From: Hermodice carunculata | Taxonomy: Eukaryota > Annelida > Polychaeta > Eunicida > Amphinomidae | Length of the DNA: 64,000 nucleotides | Assembly: GCA_964020975.1 (NCBI GenBank) | Contig: OZ026623.1 | Location: forward strand, 92,016,442-92,080,441 | Reading direction: 5' to 3' | Part shown: piece by piece, positions 45,037-57,255 of the stretch | How the letters are laid out: each line of letters begins with the position of its first letter | Numbering within the stretch: the stretch's first letter is position 1 | Translations under genes and position numbers: made by a program | Notes under the pieces: generated by a model | Told to the model about the DNA's origin: nothing | The model's input: the letters and a program-made list of their open reading frames with translations, nothing else | The model's database searches: none

Positions 45037-45690
45037 AGAAGACGGTGTTTTCAGTTTGGCGAATTGGTCACCCCTAGTGTGACATGTTGATGATCTTTAT
45101 TCTTTAACAAATATCTTTACTTAAACCAGTATCTTTACTTACAACAAGTTATCCATCCTGAATTAACCAAAAATTTCATTATTATGTCCTAAATTATGCC
45201 GAAATGCTAAAATTTTGGGGGGCGACCTAGCTGCCCCCTCTCCTTGTAAAGTAGTACTCAAGCAAGTTAGGTGGTGAAGGGGCAGGTGGGGGGAAAACTT
45301 GTAGAGCTGTTGCAAGAAAATCCGCTGAAATTTCAACTTTCGAGAATTGCAAAACAAATCGAAAATTCAGTGAAATCGACAAATCAATCCGAGGTGTATG
45401 CCAGCTGGAGTACAACTGCACAATGGTCAACTGACGCTCGTGCCACACGGGTGGCCAATCCACTGCGCATGCACAAAGCCCGACACACACTTCGCACGTG
45501 ACTGGTGTTTTATAACCTTGATAAACATACATAGGTACAGAAGTGCGTGAGTTTTTCAGGAATGTACAAATATCAACTTCATACCTCGGCATTGAAAAAT
45601 GTCCTTATCTTCAACAGGACATTTTTTTACAGGAAATAATGTTGTAAAAATAAAATTGCCTCGAAGCAAGCTGTAATCTGAATGAGATGC
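45036..45690. other. non-coding, nothing recognised
   Basis: The 121-codon minus frame 45227-45592 and the overlapping plus frame show no domain I recognise. Confidence 0.4.
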
Positions 45691-45932
45691 TTAACTGCTT
45701 CAGACTGACTCAACAGTTTTCCTTGGCATGCTTTGGGCACAATGTGCCCGAAGTGCACTGAGGAAAGCTGTTGACCTGAATTATTATATTCTATGGGACT
45801 ACAGGACTGATTGCTGGTACTTGAATAAAAGGTCTGTTTACAAAAAGTATTAATAGAGTATTAATTTGACAGTTCAGAGAAGTTTGATGTAAGTACTTTG
45901 TCTTGAGTGCCAGTTGGCAGTGAAGGGGTTAA
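45691..45932. mobile_element. TTAA hairpin MITE, complete copy
   Basis: It is bounded by TTAA at 45691-45694 and 45929-45932, with right end TTGGCAGTGAAGGGGTTAA. The hairpin pairs CAACAGTTTTCCTTGGC with GAGGAAAGCTGTTGACC around a GGGCACAATGTGCCCG palindrome. It is 242 bp including both TTAA. Confidence 0.7.
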
Positions 45933-46981
45933 ATGGGAGCAGGTCCTTTTTTGGAGGACCGTGACTGAGGTACCAGAGAACAAGTTCTTGTCTGGAAAAA
46001 TCAATTTCCAGAGAGCAAATAATTACCTGAAGGAAGCGGGAAGAGTATGACATAATACTGAAGGAATCACCCTCAGAGTAAGTCATTATGTATACAAGTT
46101 AGACTGAGAGCAGCAGGTGGTCATTATCTGAAGGGGTTACCCAGCCATTATCATAAGAAATCATCCCAGGAGTAAGTCAGTATCTGAGAGTTATTACATG
46201 TATATGCAAAGGGATTACCATGTAAGTCAGTTATTTTCTGATGATAATGTATGGACAGTAAGCCATTGTCTGAAGGAACAGTGAGAAGGAATTAGCTTTA
46301 CAGTAAGACGTTATCAAAAGGGTACCCCCAAGAGTCAGTTATCACCTGAAGGAGTGAATTGCCAGAGAAAGGCACTTTACATGTGCCGGAGGAAACTTAC
46401 TATGTCGAGGCATTTGTCCTAAAAATGGAAGTAATCTGTCAAACTAGGAGAGCACTAGAGAGTATATGTACCTGTACCTGTATGTCTTGTCAGACTGGGT
46501 CCTGACATTACTTGAAAGTTATATAGAAATCCATCTCTTGACCATATTCATTTTGCTGTAATTGGGAAAGGACACCTTACACTTGTTGGCCTCGGCTCAT
46601 TAATGATGGAAATTACTTCATCAACAAAACTTGACTTGGACTGTAAAATAGATATGATTGTATGTATCAGGATGACTGTGATCAGTTTCCCATCAGCACT
46701 AAAATAAGCTTTAGTCAATTAGGCTTTGTTGCACCTGTTTAGCCAGCAGCTATGTGGCCGGGTTACTCTGGTAGAGCAGAGAGCCAGGCCGGGTAGGAAT
46801 GAGGAGTTCATATGTGGCACTATCAGCTTATTTAGATATAAGCAGAAAGATGGCTGCAACAGCTGGCTATATCTTAATAAAGCATGAACAAGACAACTTA
46901 ACATTCAATTATTGATTTGATTAAGTTGCCGTGGTGTTGACCACAATGCAGGAAGGACAGTGTATCAAGGCATGCAAAGCC
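45933..46981. other. non-coding; loose 'cagtatctgaaggagttacc' phrases
   Basis: Between 46000 and 46370 variants of 'aagtcattatctgaaggggttaccc' recur irregularly about every 60-70 bp, perhaps a decayed minisatellite. Otherwise featureless. Confidence 0.4.
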
Positions 46982-46989
46982 ATTTCTGG

Positions 46990-47059
46990 AGGACACTGGG
47001 TTAAGGCAGGCACTGTGCCTGTGGAGGACACTGGGTTAAGGCAGGCACTGTGCCTGTGG
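46990..47059 (+). repeat. 35-bp exact tandem duplication
   Basis: GGACACTGGGTTAAGGCAGG plus CACTGTGCCTGTG occurs twice in direct succession. Confidence 0.85.
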
Positions 47060-48499
47060 GCAGACATCAGCCATTGGTGTTGGTTGGCAGCAGGAGAATT
47101 GCATGTGATTGAGAGTGGCTGTAATCATACCACATTTTCTTAGTTTGATAATCAAGCATTATTAATATATTGCTCAGAGCTGCATGAAGTCATATTTCTG
47201 AAAATGATCAGTTACAGTATTCACCAAACTTTGAACTAATGGGAATGTTGATCCCAGAAATGTGCCTTTGTCATTAGCATTTTATAGGTTCAAACTACAG
47301 TAAAATATTTTCTTGTTTCGGGTTCAGAGCAACTTTTTTCAAGAAAATTTCACATTCAAATGCTTGCCAAATACTTAATTTCTCTTTTTGGAAAGACTTA
47401 AATGTATAAAAGCGGTAAACTAGTTGTACACTGTATATAAAACAAGCAAATCAGTGTTTAAAATATGTATACTACTATATAAAACAAAATAATGTTTGAA
47501 ACAAGTGAACTACCATATTTGAAGGAAGTAAATGTGTGTACAACAAGCAAATTGGTGTCTGAACACCTAAATTATATGTGTAAAGTAGTAAATTAATGTG
47601 TGAATTTAAAGACAAAAATGGGTGTGTGTAAACAAGTAAATTTATGTAAAAATGTAAATATTAACATATGCACCAAGTAAACTGGTGTGTAAAAACATAA
47701 ATTCAGGCATAAAACAACATCATAAAAAAACTTCCTACCAATGCCAGTTGTACAGGTTGTCTTGTATAATTTATTCCTGACGTGTAAATTGTATGAAACA
47801 TGTAAATGGATGTTTAAAACAAATGAAGTACCATGTGGGAAAGAAATGAATGGCAGGAAGAGAGTTCTAGCTGCAGCCTGTTGAAGAAGCAGCAATTTCA
47901 TGTGGGCATTGTGTGGATTATAGCCAGGTTGAAATTGGCTAAATTAACTGCAACCTTAGTCTGCTGACCAATGAGAGATCATCTTATGGGGTATATAACT
48001 TCGAGCAATAAGCAACCTTTGTCATCTTTAGAATATTGTCCTGTAATAATCATCTGCAAATTGAGTAACATAGAAATAGTTTAGATTTTGGTGCTTGGTT
48101 TGAGTGCAATTTGAAGATGGGACTCGATGCATATGTGAGCCCAGGTCAGTGACTTGTGGATGGTTATGAGTCATAAATTCCAAGATATGAAAACAAAATC
48201 AATAGGAAAACCTTGTGAGGTGGGTGATTCACATGGAGATTAGCACTAGAATTGCCTGGGAAAACAGTGCATTACAAATATGAAACCTGCCTGGTATTTG
48301 TGATCAGGTTAACTTGTGTAGCCAGGCAGTTTGTTTTCAATATAAGATATTAAGACATTGACTCTTTTGAGGAATGCCGTTGTGTCAATATGTGATGTTT
48401 GGATGAGGACTTAGCTGCAACAGCCGAAACAGAAGGTGGCCAAATTGGCAATGAGCCTGATTGTTTCACATGGCACAACTTGCATTATTACATGTTTTT
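47060..48499. other. non-coding, nothing recognised
   Basis: From 47400 to 47820 loosely repeated 'aaacaagtaaattggtgt' words recur, too irregular for a period. No coding sequence is recognised. Confidence 0.4.
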
Positions 48500-48960
48500 T
48501 ACCTCAGCTGGCAAGGTTATAGTATAGTCCATTGTCCATCTGTCCGTCCATATGGGAAACACTATAGTCTGTATTTAATGACGAATATTTCAAAGGTTGA
48601 GAGGACCGGTTTAAAACCACCAGTTGCCTTTTGTGGGTGACTGCCTGTCTCAAGTCAGGAGTGAAATTTGTTTCTTCACATCGATATTGGAAGATGAATG
48701 TTGATGCTGTGGTAACTCTGGAATCTCTTTGCTGTCATTGTTGGGTTTGATATTTATGAATATGGCTCATGTTTTTCAACATAAGTGTATCATAGTAGAG
48801 ACATCCGCCTGGCCACAATTCACATTTTTCACTTAATCTCCAAAAGCGTCAAATAGATTCACTTCAAACTTTGTGGGAATGTACCTTGGGTAGGTCTGTT
48901 CCAAAATTTGTGCTTTGAAATTGCATAGGGACCATTAAGTCAATGGGTATTGCAATTGAA
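48500..48960 (+). repeat. family A-like repeat, diverged
   Basis: 'cctcagctggcaaggttata' and 'gtccatctgtccgtccatat' form a decayed start. 'cacatttttcacttaatctc', 'gattcacttcaaactttgtg' and 'ggaatgtaccttgggtaggt' at 48820-48900 match the body at 1041-1110. Confidence 0.5.
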
Positions 48961-48994
48961 GCTCCAAGTTTTACTTTGTCTCCAAAATTCTCAT

Positions 48995-49330
48995 AGTGGC
49001 TATCATGTCATGGATGTGTATGGTTGTATATTATATTGGCTATTATTTCATGGGTGTGTATGGTTGTATATTATATTGGCTATTATTTCATGGATGTGTA
49101 TGGTTGTAAATTATATTGGCTATTATTTCATGTATGTGTATGGTTGTATATTATGTTAGCTATTATTTCAAGGATGTTAGGCAGTGTTCCATTGGCTATT
49201 ATTTCAAGGTTGTTAGGCAGTGTTCCATTGGCTATCAGTTCAATGTTACATGTATGCATGAATGGCTATATATGTTTCATTGGCTGTTATTTCATGGATA
49301 TGTATGGTCGTGTTCCATCAGTTGGCTATC
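48995..49330 (+). repeat. 40-bp minisatellite, about 8 units
   Basis: TGGTTGTATATTATATTGGC plus TATTATTTCATGGGTGTGTA has 40-bp spacing (49021, 49061). Later units shorten to GGCTATTATTTCAAGG-type variants. Confidence 0.88.
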
Positions 49331-49418
49331 ATTTAAAATTAATAAAGGTTGCGTATGGCTGTCCTGTATTGTTTCAATTGTAATCATGCTTGTCATCCAT
49401 GAAGCCATGGTATAAATG

Positions 49419-49601
49419 TACAGTGGTACCTCTCTTAAGAGACCCCTCTTATGAGAGACCGCATATCTTTTTAAGACCGCTCTCTCAGAACACTGTGCTA
49501 TCTTTTCCATGTTGTTGTACCTCTAATGAAAGACCACCTGTTTTGAGAGACTGCATTTTGACCTGCCGTAGGGGTGGTCTCTCGAAAGAGGTACCACTGT
49601 A
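49419..49601. mobile_element. TA-flanked MITE with CAGTGG ends (type 2)
   Basis: TACAGTGGTACCTCTCTTAA at the left is mirrored by GAAAGAGGTACCACTGTA at the right, and the match extends into GAGAC/GTCTC. It is 183 bp with TA at both edges, against 182 bp for the type 1 MITE at 11723. Internally, TACCTCTAATGAAAGACCAC repeats the end sequence. Fragments of the same type are at 38280 and 55395. Confidence 0.72.
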
Positions 49602-52157
49602 GTGGGTGCTTGCTCCTGGCTGCCATGTCTGTTCTTCATCGCGTGTTTGTTGTCTACAGACTTGGCGATTTCCCATAAGGTCTGTGATGACCTCTGACCT
49701 TTGCCAACAGATGTCTCACATAGGAAATTCACAAATGACTTTGTTAGTGGTCAGTTATGCACAGTTATGGATTCACTGGGGAAGACCTTCAAGTATAACA
49801 AACAGGAAACAGAGAGTACATGTATATGCACTGACAAGTGGATGATCCCCTGGGGAGGTGGCAGCCCTGTTCTCGTGCAGTCATATAAGCACAGCATAAT
49901 TCTCAAGAAACTACAAAGAAAACAAAGTATCCAGACAAGTTGATGTTTTACATCTCCACAATTCCAGAGTCAGATCCAGAAAACCTACGCACTTTACCTT
50001 GAAAGCATTCTGCCAAGGGCAATAACAAGCAGGAGGTTTGTGTATAATTATATAGGATTAAAATTCAACACAGTTGTCAGTTATATAGTACTTAAAATGT
50101 TTACTCAGCTGTGTGGTAATTTGTCCCTTAGGCATTCAGTGATGACAGTCACAAGATTAACTGGTTTGTGAGAATGTGGCGGAAAGTAGCGGATTATATT
50201 TGCTGTGTACATGAGTGCATGCTACTAGGAAGTTGTACATCCGCTTTAATCTGTGGTCACATTTCATCTGTACACACTACATTCCCAAATGCTTCTCGCT
50301 GCATTCATGTCCAATGTGTCACTTTGTATTCCTGTTTTGGCGCAAGGTACATGTACATGTATGAACAGATGACATATTAGATGATAGTTTTGTGTTTATT
50401 GGTGGGCCCTGAGCTGGCTATATTAAGCCTAATCTGTTTCCCTTGCCTGCTATTATGTACAGTTGCCAGGTTGCTGTGCTGACTAAGGGTGCTGCAATTT
50501 GCTCATAGTCTTAGATCGGCTTAAACAAATTTGAAGAATTGCTGAAGATTATAAAAACTATAGCATCTCTGCCCACATTGTCGATCTACATTTTGTGTGC
50601 AGTCGAAACAAACTTTAATACAGTTTCACTTTTTCTGTTTTGCTGTATTTGTCGGGAGATTTAGCTTGGAAACATCACTAATTGCTTAATGGATGTACTG
50701 GTGTTAACTTACATGTACTGCCAGACAGGTGTGGTGTTGAGACAGGCCAACTCTCTGGTCTGCTGCCATTAAGGTTGACAGTGTGCTTTATGTTCACTGT
50801 GTGAATCCTGAGTCCAACAGTCTATTGGCACAAAGCCAGTTTTGTGACAAATAGTAGTGATACAGGATGACAACACAGGTGTACAGCTGACCTCCACAAA
50901 TTACAGGTGACAGAGCCACACTGGTAAGCCACATCTCACTTTACTTTTCAGCACATCCCACGTACATAAAGAAGCCTGGAGTTGCACTAATGTGGCTGTA
51001 CATGTATGGCTTACTGTACAGGATTTTTGGTAGGTCTCAAGTTGGAGTGTTTCATTAAAAGAAAAAAAATAGTTTAACACCTGTCATAGATGTAAATCTG
51101 GGTCACAGTGATAAATAAAATATAAATTAATGTATGCCACCAGGCAATAATATCTCTCTTGTTTTACTTACTTTTAGAAAATTCATTCAGCTACATATGG
51201 AAACAAGAGTAGGTGTCATGAAATAAAACTAGGTCACTAGATCAAGATTCTGGGTCACAACAACATCCATCAGTGGCTACCGGTATATGTGCATCTCTTT
51301 CACACTTGGCAAGACTGGATTCTGGATAGGCCTCAACTTGGAGTACAATGTAATTTAGAAAACTTCCATGAGGGGACAACTGTATAAAAGTTAAGGCTTT
51401 TTTGCCAGGAAACGCTGAGGGGAGAGCAGCATTGCAGTAGACCTTGGCCTTTCTCAGCAAAATTGCTGAGAGATGCCGAGAAAAGGATTTTTGTACAAAT
51501 TTTTTTGGCATTTCTCAGCAAAAAGCGCCGAGGGTGGCCCTTTCTCGGCGTATTGGCTCTCTTAGTGGACTATACTGCCAAGCCAAACAAACACCTGGGC
51601 TGAACATTAAGCAGCTGACTATAGGTGTCATAAAACCACAAGCCGCAGTATGATAAAAAATTAAACAAACCAAAAGTGGCGATAGGAGGCTCATCATCAA
51701 ATACCATTTGTCTGTTGATTATTTGAAAGGAACAAAATAGATATAACGTAAATGTACCATCTTGACAGCGAATGATACCAAAACCGACAAACGTATGTAC
51801 ATATATCTGAAGCAATTGCCATTTAAGACCTTGTATCAGTTTGCCTCCATGTGACAGGGACACACATTTAGGGCCACAAGGTCAACATGAATACTGTACT
51901 TGAGTTTGCTCCACGGTGACCTTGACCAATTTTTCAGGGTCGCTGGTATAAACATAAAAACAGTCACAGATGCCCTATGTGGAAAATACCTTGGCATTGA
52001 GGAATCCATGGAATTTTTTCAACTTGTAATTGATAATTCTTTTCAAATTACCGTTTGGTGATCAGAAAATTAAGTGCAGATTTGCTCTGTTTTTGTTCAC
52101 AATTCACAAGTTGATAGAGCTAAGTTACGGTCCTTCTGATCATTAAATCAAATTAAA
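49602..52157. other. non-coding; a family B phrase near 51915
   Basis: 'ggtgaccttgaccaattttt' followed by 'cagggtcgctgg' near 51917 is a family B phrase. 51410-51560 repeats 'tttctcagca' / 'gagaaagg' words. An open frame at 49701-49943 (KFTNDFVSGQLCTVMDSLGK) follows a CAG but is not recognised. Nothing else supports a gene. Confidence 0.4.
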
Positions 52158-52990
52158 CTAAATCCGAAAAGAATTACTAAATGGAAGTAATATCTCATTC
52201 CGAGACTTTGATAAATAAGACTCAATGGGAATATCATCTTTGACGGAATTATTACCCAAGACGTTTACATCAAGATCGCTAAGAGTTTGAGTCACAGAAT
52301 CATAGTATGGTCGTGATGCAATTTCTTCATTAAGCTTCTTGAACAGTTTTCCCAAAGTATTTACATTCCTCTGAACTCTCTGGGTGGTCTCTCTTCTCCT
52401 TATCTATGAGCTAACAAGTGGCACAAATGTGAGAAACAGAAAAGTGTTTCTTTCCACTCTGAAGACCATGTGGAACAATCTTCTTACATTTGCCCGACTG
52501 ATGCTTTACAAAACCAGTGGTTGTAGAGTTTGCTATTGACACTGCTGCACTGGGATTATTAACCCTTACCACCTTATCTACGAGAAGAATCCTTCTTGCA
52601 CGTAGAAACACTGAGAATTTTCTGCTCCACATCCAAAAACCATCATTCCGATCGTGATGACCCCTCTCAATCTCGAGGACTGCTGCTGCATGCAAATCCT
52701 AGATTGTACTCTGTCGACCAAGGCAATCGTTATAAGTGGCCATGGTACATTAAAGATTTCAAATGGATCAGCTTGTCAGACACCAAATTAAACCCACTTG
52801 CATGTACATCAGAAAGAATGGCCTCAATAGTGCCTGCCACAAATAAAGGCATGTCTAAATTGTCATCTTTAAAGTCCTACTGACTATTGTAATGATAGTT
52901 TAGTATGAGGCCAATCATCCCGCCTGCAAACAAAGTCGGCCACTTTCTTAACATGTCCGGATTTCAGATGCCTCTTACCTCGTCTACATT
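52158..52990 (-). mobile_element. broken mobile-element ORF with His/Cys motif (fossil)
   Basis: Minus-strand pieces in different frames together recall an uncharacterised ORF that accompanies tyrosine-recombinase-type mobile elements in invertebrate genomes. The recognisable parts are an AVLEIERGHHD-like segment, a Gly/Lys-rich linker and a C-terminal His/Cys motif (HICATC followed by HPESSEEC). It is clearly dead, with several breaks. No recombinase or reverse transcriptase is preserved beside it. The assignment rests on memory of the motif order and could be wrong; a decayed host zinc-binding gene is the alternative. Confidence 0.35.
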
Positions 52991-53263
52991 TAGAAACCTG
53001 CCTGCTAAAAGCTAAATCTCACATAGAATGCAGTCACCACATGAAGAAGATACTGAACATACTTATCATCACAGAATCATTTAAATACTTTGAAAGAACA
53101 GAATTCACAATTATACTCTAAAAATCCAGAAAATGGATAGTTGACTGACATTCCAGTGGAACTAATTGCCCCATTTGTATCATGAAGATTGCACAATCTA
53201 ATTGTTTGTGGGAAGAGAATCATTCAAGTGGCAGTGTGCCTCATTCCCTGTCCTACAGGTGAC
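52991..53263. other. no recognisable feature
   Basis: AT-rich non-coding sequence. Confidence 0.4.
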
Positions 53264-53340
53264 AGATTCAGATTCAGATTCTCTTCATTTTTGATCAATC
53301 AATACATATGTAAAAATATACACAACTGAATAAAGCAGAA
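53264..53340 (-). mobile_element. LINE 3' tail fragment
   Basis: Minus strand AAATGAAGAGAATCTGAATC followed by TGAATCTGTC is a short-hexamer tail like that at 5003-5045. No coding part is recognised next to it. Confidence 0.35.
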
Positions 53341-53944
53341 ACAAATAGGCCAAAGGGCCTCATATTAAAACTTCCGAGATGTTGCTATCATAAGAGCCCC
53401 TATATGATTGGAACAGATGATATTAATAAAGTAAAATTAACACAAGGTATTACATTTGTAATATATCATCTGCAGTTTTGGTTACAAGATGACACAAAGT
53501 TGTCAATCATCAAAAATAAATTCAATGAAAACAAAGACATCAACACACATATGTACATTATTCTAAGTTAGACTGTGATACATTTTATATGTGAAGCAGT
53601 TTGCTGCAGTGCAGATACTTTAATAGTCATTTAAGAATTTAATTTTTATGCACCTAATGAAACCTAGGAGACAATGTGGATCTATTTTTTTCTACAATGT
53701 TTACATTTGTATTGTTTATAACTATGGGAATGTGGTATCTCAAGCTATGCTGTGCAAATGTCGTACTTCCTCGATTAATAAAAAGGATTTTACAATGCCT
53801 TGTGTTATGGCTGTGTGTTACAGTGGATGGAACAAAAGGCAATGATAGGAGTTGTTTAGGCAGATTATTGTGGACAAACTTATCATAAAACTTGAGTTCA
53901 GAAAGCGTATAAATGTCTGTGGCTTTCAGTAACTTTAAATTCTC
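53341..53944. other. non-coding, nothing recognised
   Basis: Frames on both strands at 53648-53888 show no motif; the plus-strand hydrophobic stretch is not convincing as a membrane protein. Confidence 0.4.
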
Positions 53945-54735
53945 ATTGATGGTACGAATAATGAAGTTATATTAGCTGGTGACTATAATATCAATTTACT
54001 TACACTACAGGAAAGAAGCCTCTTCAATGACTTCTATGAGTTAGTGGTTTCTCACAGTTTTTTCCCTCATATTACTCTTCCCACCAGGTTCTCAAACCAA
54101 ACTGGTGCACTAATAGATAACATCATTTGTAAGTTAAGTCCAGCCACGCTACAAAGCACTTCAGGCATCTTAACAAAAGCCCCGTCTGATCACCAAGGTT
54201 ATTTTACATGTATAAATACAATTTCTGCTTGGGAAAGATCCACTAAATTAACAAAATGCTACATCAATAGCCAAGAAGCAATGAAAAAGACAGTAAATCA
54301 TCTCCAGGATGCTGATACTCAAACTAAACTAAATCTAGACAAATATGGCAATCCAAATACTAATTATAACATAATTAGTGATTTAATTGAGAATGCCATT
54401 CAAGTAAATATTGCTTGCAAAACTGTGAAATTCAATAAGTACAAATATTAAAAGTGAATGAATTACCCAAGGAGTTCTTATATCGATGAAACATAGAGAT
54501 GATCTTTACAAAAGACTGAGGAAGACCAAGTCAAGCACAGCTAAATATAAACACCTCAAGATAAACGTAACAACTTATAAAGGAATACTTCAGAAAAATA
54601 TCAGAATGACCAAAAAAGGTTACTACGATTTTATTTTTTTGAAGTACAAAAATAATATAATACAAACATGGACCACCATAAACAATATACTGACACGAGA
54701 AAGGTCAGAGACAGTGGAACTAATTGAATTAGCCT
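53945..54735 (+). pseudogene. LINE ORF2 fragment: endonuclease C-terminal half and linker
   Basis: From 53948 the frame reads DGTNNEVILAGDYNINLL. GDYN at 53978-53989 is the GD(F/Y)N motif of AP-like endonucleases in non-LTR retrotransposons, ALIDNI near 54107 is the equivalent of the (I/L)DHI motif, and SDHQ at 54185-54196 is the catalytic SDH. A stop at 54449-54451 and a +1 frame change separate this from the next piece. That piece, from about 54470, reads SMKHRDDLYKRLRKTKSSTA, then YYDFIFLKYKNN and IIQTWTTINNILTR, typical of the segment before the reverse transcriptase in CR1/L2/Jockey-group LINEs. The endonuclease start and the whole reverse transcriptase are missing. Confidence 0.8.
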
Positions 54736-55394
54736 TCACTGACATTCCGTCCATATCAGGCCTGACTTTTTGTTGTTATATTTTACCTGGAATCAAGACG
54801 TAGATTGCAGCTGCATGTTCATTGTTAAAGAAGCTTTTGTTCAAATACCAGGGTGCCTGATCTGAAATGAGAGGCCTTCACATTGTCAGTGTAAGTATGA
54901 CTTCATTAAAGTGCCGAGTGGCGCAGAAACCTGCCATCAAGGTGTCTGCCAGCAAGTTAAGGCTTGCCAGGAGCTGGCAGGTCTTAAGTGCAGGCATGCA
55001 CTGCTGGAGTCAATCAAGTGAAGCTCCTAGGGTCAAAGTGTGATGGCAGGGGATTACTCTCATATATACATGAAATTCATTCACGGTTTGCCTCAATTAA
55101 TTGCTGAATTGTCCCATCATGACTGGTCCGTAGGTAAATACATGAGTACGAGGGCATATGCAGGCTGTTGTCTTGTCACTCTGGGTTGCTGTACATGTAC
55201 TCACAAGTTACAGTGAATGTGGAAGTCCAAGCTTTCTTGGTAACTCAAAGCTGGCAGGATGCTGAGAAAACTTTCATGTATTTTTTAAAAATTTTTTGTT
55301 GGGGGGGAGATATGTAAACTTAAATCTGAATTTCTTGAGCTTGAAAAATCAAGATGTATAGCGTATGACCCTTGATACAGGGCTTCTTAAAGAG
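54736..55394. other. non-coding, nothing recognised
   Basis: 'CTGGCAGG'/'GCCAGCAAG' words cluster at 54920-54985. Otherwise featureless. Confidence 0.4.
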
Positions 55395-55545
55395 ACTGTT
55401 CCAATGAAAGATCACGTTGCCTCTGTCCCTAATACTGTATATTGTATTCTTTTCCATGTGAAATTACCTCTAATGAGAGGCTACCTGTCTTAAGAGACCA
55501 TTTTTGGACCTGCCCTAGAGACGGTCTCTCAAGCCTATGACTGCA
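55395..55545. mobile_element. CAGTGG-MITE type 2, diverged copy
   Basis: 'tttccatgtgaaattacctc', 'taatgagaggctacctgtct' and 'gacctgccctagagacggtc' plus TCTCAAG match the order of phrases in 49505-49590 (TTTCCATG, TACCTCTAATGAAAG, GACCTGCCGTAGGGGTGGTC). The ends are eroded (GACTGCAC for ACCACTGTA). Confidence 0.55.
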
Positions 55546-55620
55546 CTTTCCCAAGAGAAAAAGTGTGCAAGAATATATGTAAACTTAAATTCTAGCTTAC
55601 AATAATCCAAATTAAAACCA

Positions 55621-56776
55621 GTTGGTATCCAGTATACATGTACTTGTAATCAGTTGGTATCCAGTATACAATCATGTACTTGTAATCAGTTGGTATCCAT
55701 TGTACATGTACTTGTAATCAGTTGGTATCCATTGTACATGTACTTGTAATCAGTTGGTATCCATTGTACATGTACTTGTAATCAGTTGGTATCCAGTGTA
55801 CATGTACTTGTAATCAGTTGGTATCCATTGTACATGTACTTGTAATCAGTTGGTATCCATTGTACATGTACTTGTAATCAGTTGGTATCCATTGTACATG
55901 TACTTGTAATCAGTTGGTATCCATTGTACATGTACTTGTAATCAGTTGGTATCCATTGTACATGTACTTGTAATCAGTTGGTATCCAGTGTACATGTACT
56001 TGTAATCAGTTGGTATCCAGTGTACATGTACTTGTAATCAGTTGGTATCCATTGTACATGTACTTGTAATCAGTTGGTATCCATTGTACATGTACTTGTA
56101 ATCAGTTGGTATCCATTGTACATGTACTTGTAATCAGTTGGTATCCATTGTACATGTACTTGTAATCAGTTGGTATCCATTGTACATGTACTTGTAATCA
56201 GTTGGTATCCATTGTACATGTACTTGTAATCAGTTGGTATCCATTGTACATGTACTTGTAATCAGTTGGTATCCAGTGTACATGTACTTGTAATCAGTTG
56301 GTATCCAGTGTACATGTACTTGTAATCAGTTGGTATCCAGTGTACATGTACTTGTAATCAGTTGGTATCCAGTGTACATGTACTTGTAATCAGTTGGTAT
56401 CCAGTGTACATGTACTTGTAATCAGTTGGTATCCATTGTACATGTACTTGTAATCAGTTGGTATCCATTGTACATGTACTTGTAATCAGTTGGTATCCAG
56501 TGTACATGTACTTGTAATCAGTTGGTATCCAGTGTACATGTACTTGTAATCAGTTGGTATCCAGTGTACATGTACTTGTAATCAGTTGGTATCCAGTGTA
56601 CATGTACTTGTAATCAGTTGGTATCCAGTGTACATGTACTTGTAATCAGTTGGTATCCATTGTACATGTACTTGTAATCAGTTGGTATCCAGTGTACATG
56701 TACTTGTAATCAGTTGGTATCCAGTGTACATGTACTTGTAATCAGTTGGTATCCAGTGTACATGTACTTGTAATCA
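55621..56776 (+). repeat. 32-bp satellite, 36 units
   Basis: The unit is GTTGGTATCCATTGTACATG plus TACTTGTAATCA. The first two units are variant (the second has a 4-bp insertion); from 55689 to 56776 there are exactly 34 units of 32 bp. The units differ almost only by T or G in CCA(T/G)TG. GTACATGTAC in the unit is a 10-bp palindrome. There are no spacers between units. Confidence 0.97.
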
Positions 56777-56791
56777 ACATAATCACAGCAG

Positions 56792-57047
56792 TTAACTCTT
56801 TCCCTGCCAAGTTTTGGACTAAGTCAACAGCTTTCCTTGGTGCACTTTGGGCACAATGTGCCCAAATTGCCCTGAAGAAAAGCTGTTGACCTGGACCATT
56901 ATATTCTATGGGACAATAGGCATCGGGGTACTTGAATAAAGGAGGTTTTTTTTTGCAAGGAATATGAATCTAGCATCATTATTATAATTGAGAGCAGTTT
57001 GTCTTAGGCAGTTGGACTACAGTCCCAGTTGGCATCGAAATATTTAA
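56792..57047. mobile_element. TTAA hairpin MITE, complete copy
   Basis: It lies between TTAA at 56792-56795 and 57044-57047. Left end CTCTTTCCCTGCCAAG; the right end ends GGCATCGAAATATTTAA and is eroded. The hairpin pairs CAACAGCTTTCC with GAAAAGCTGTTGACC around GGGCACAATGTGCCC. It is duplicated at 57751-58006. Confidence 0.7.
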
Positions 57048-57255
57048 CCAATAATTACAAATTTTTGAGAATATTAATACATTATCCCACAATCAGAAGA
57101 CACACAATTATCAAGTGGAACAATTACGGCTTGGTAGGTTGTAGAGTTAGGTAGAAATATCTATGCTCTTGTTCAAAAAATCTTGGCTACAAAGTACAAA
57201 TCTACACACAACAGATTGTTAGAAGCCATGCAGCCTAACTGTACAAATTTACACA

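Noticed and set aside
45227-45592. 121-codon minus-strand frame as a gene
   Set aside because: No motif, an overlapping plus-strand frame of similar length, and no regulatory or splice context.
48950-49415. Frames rich in YYFMDVYGC-like repeats as a secreted protein
   Set aside because: They follow a 40-bp minisatellite with shifting frame and no start context.
49701-49943. Host exon encoding PLPTDVSHRKFTNDF...
   Set aside because: A faint likeness to glycolipid-transfer proteins was considered, but the spacing and key residues do not match and the splice signals are weak.
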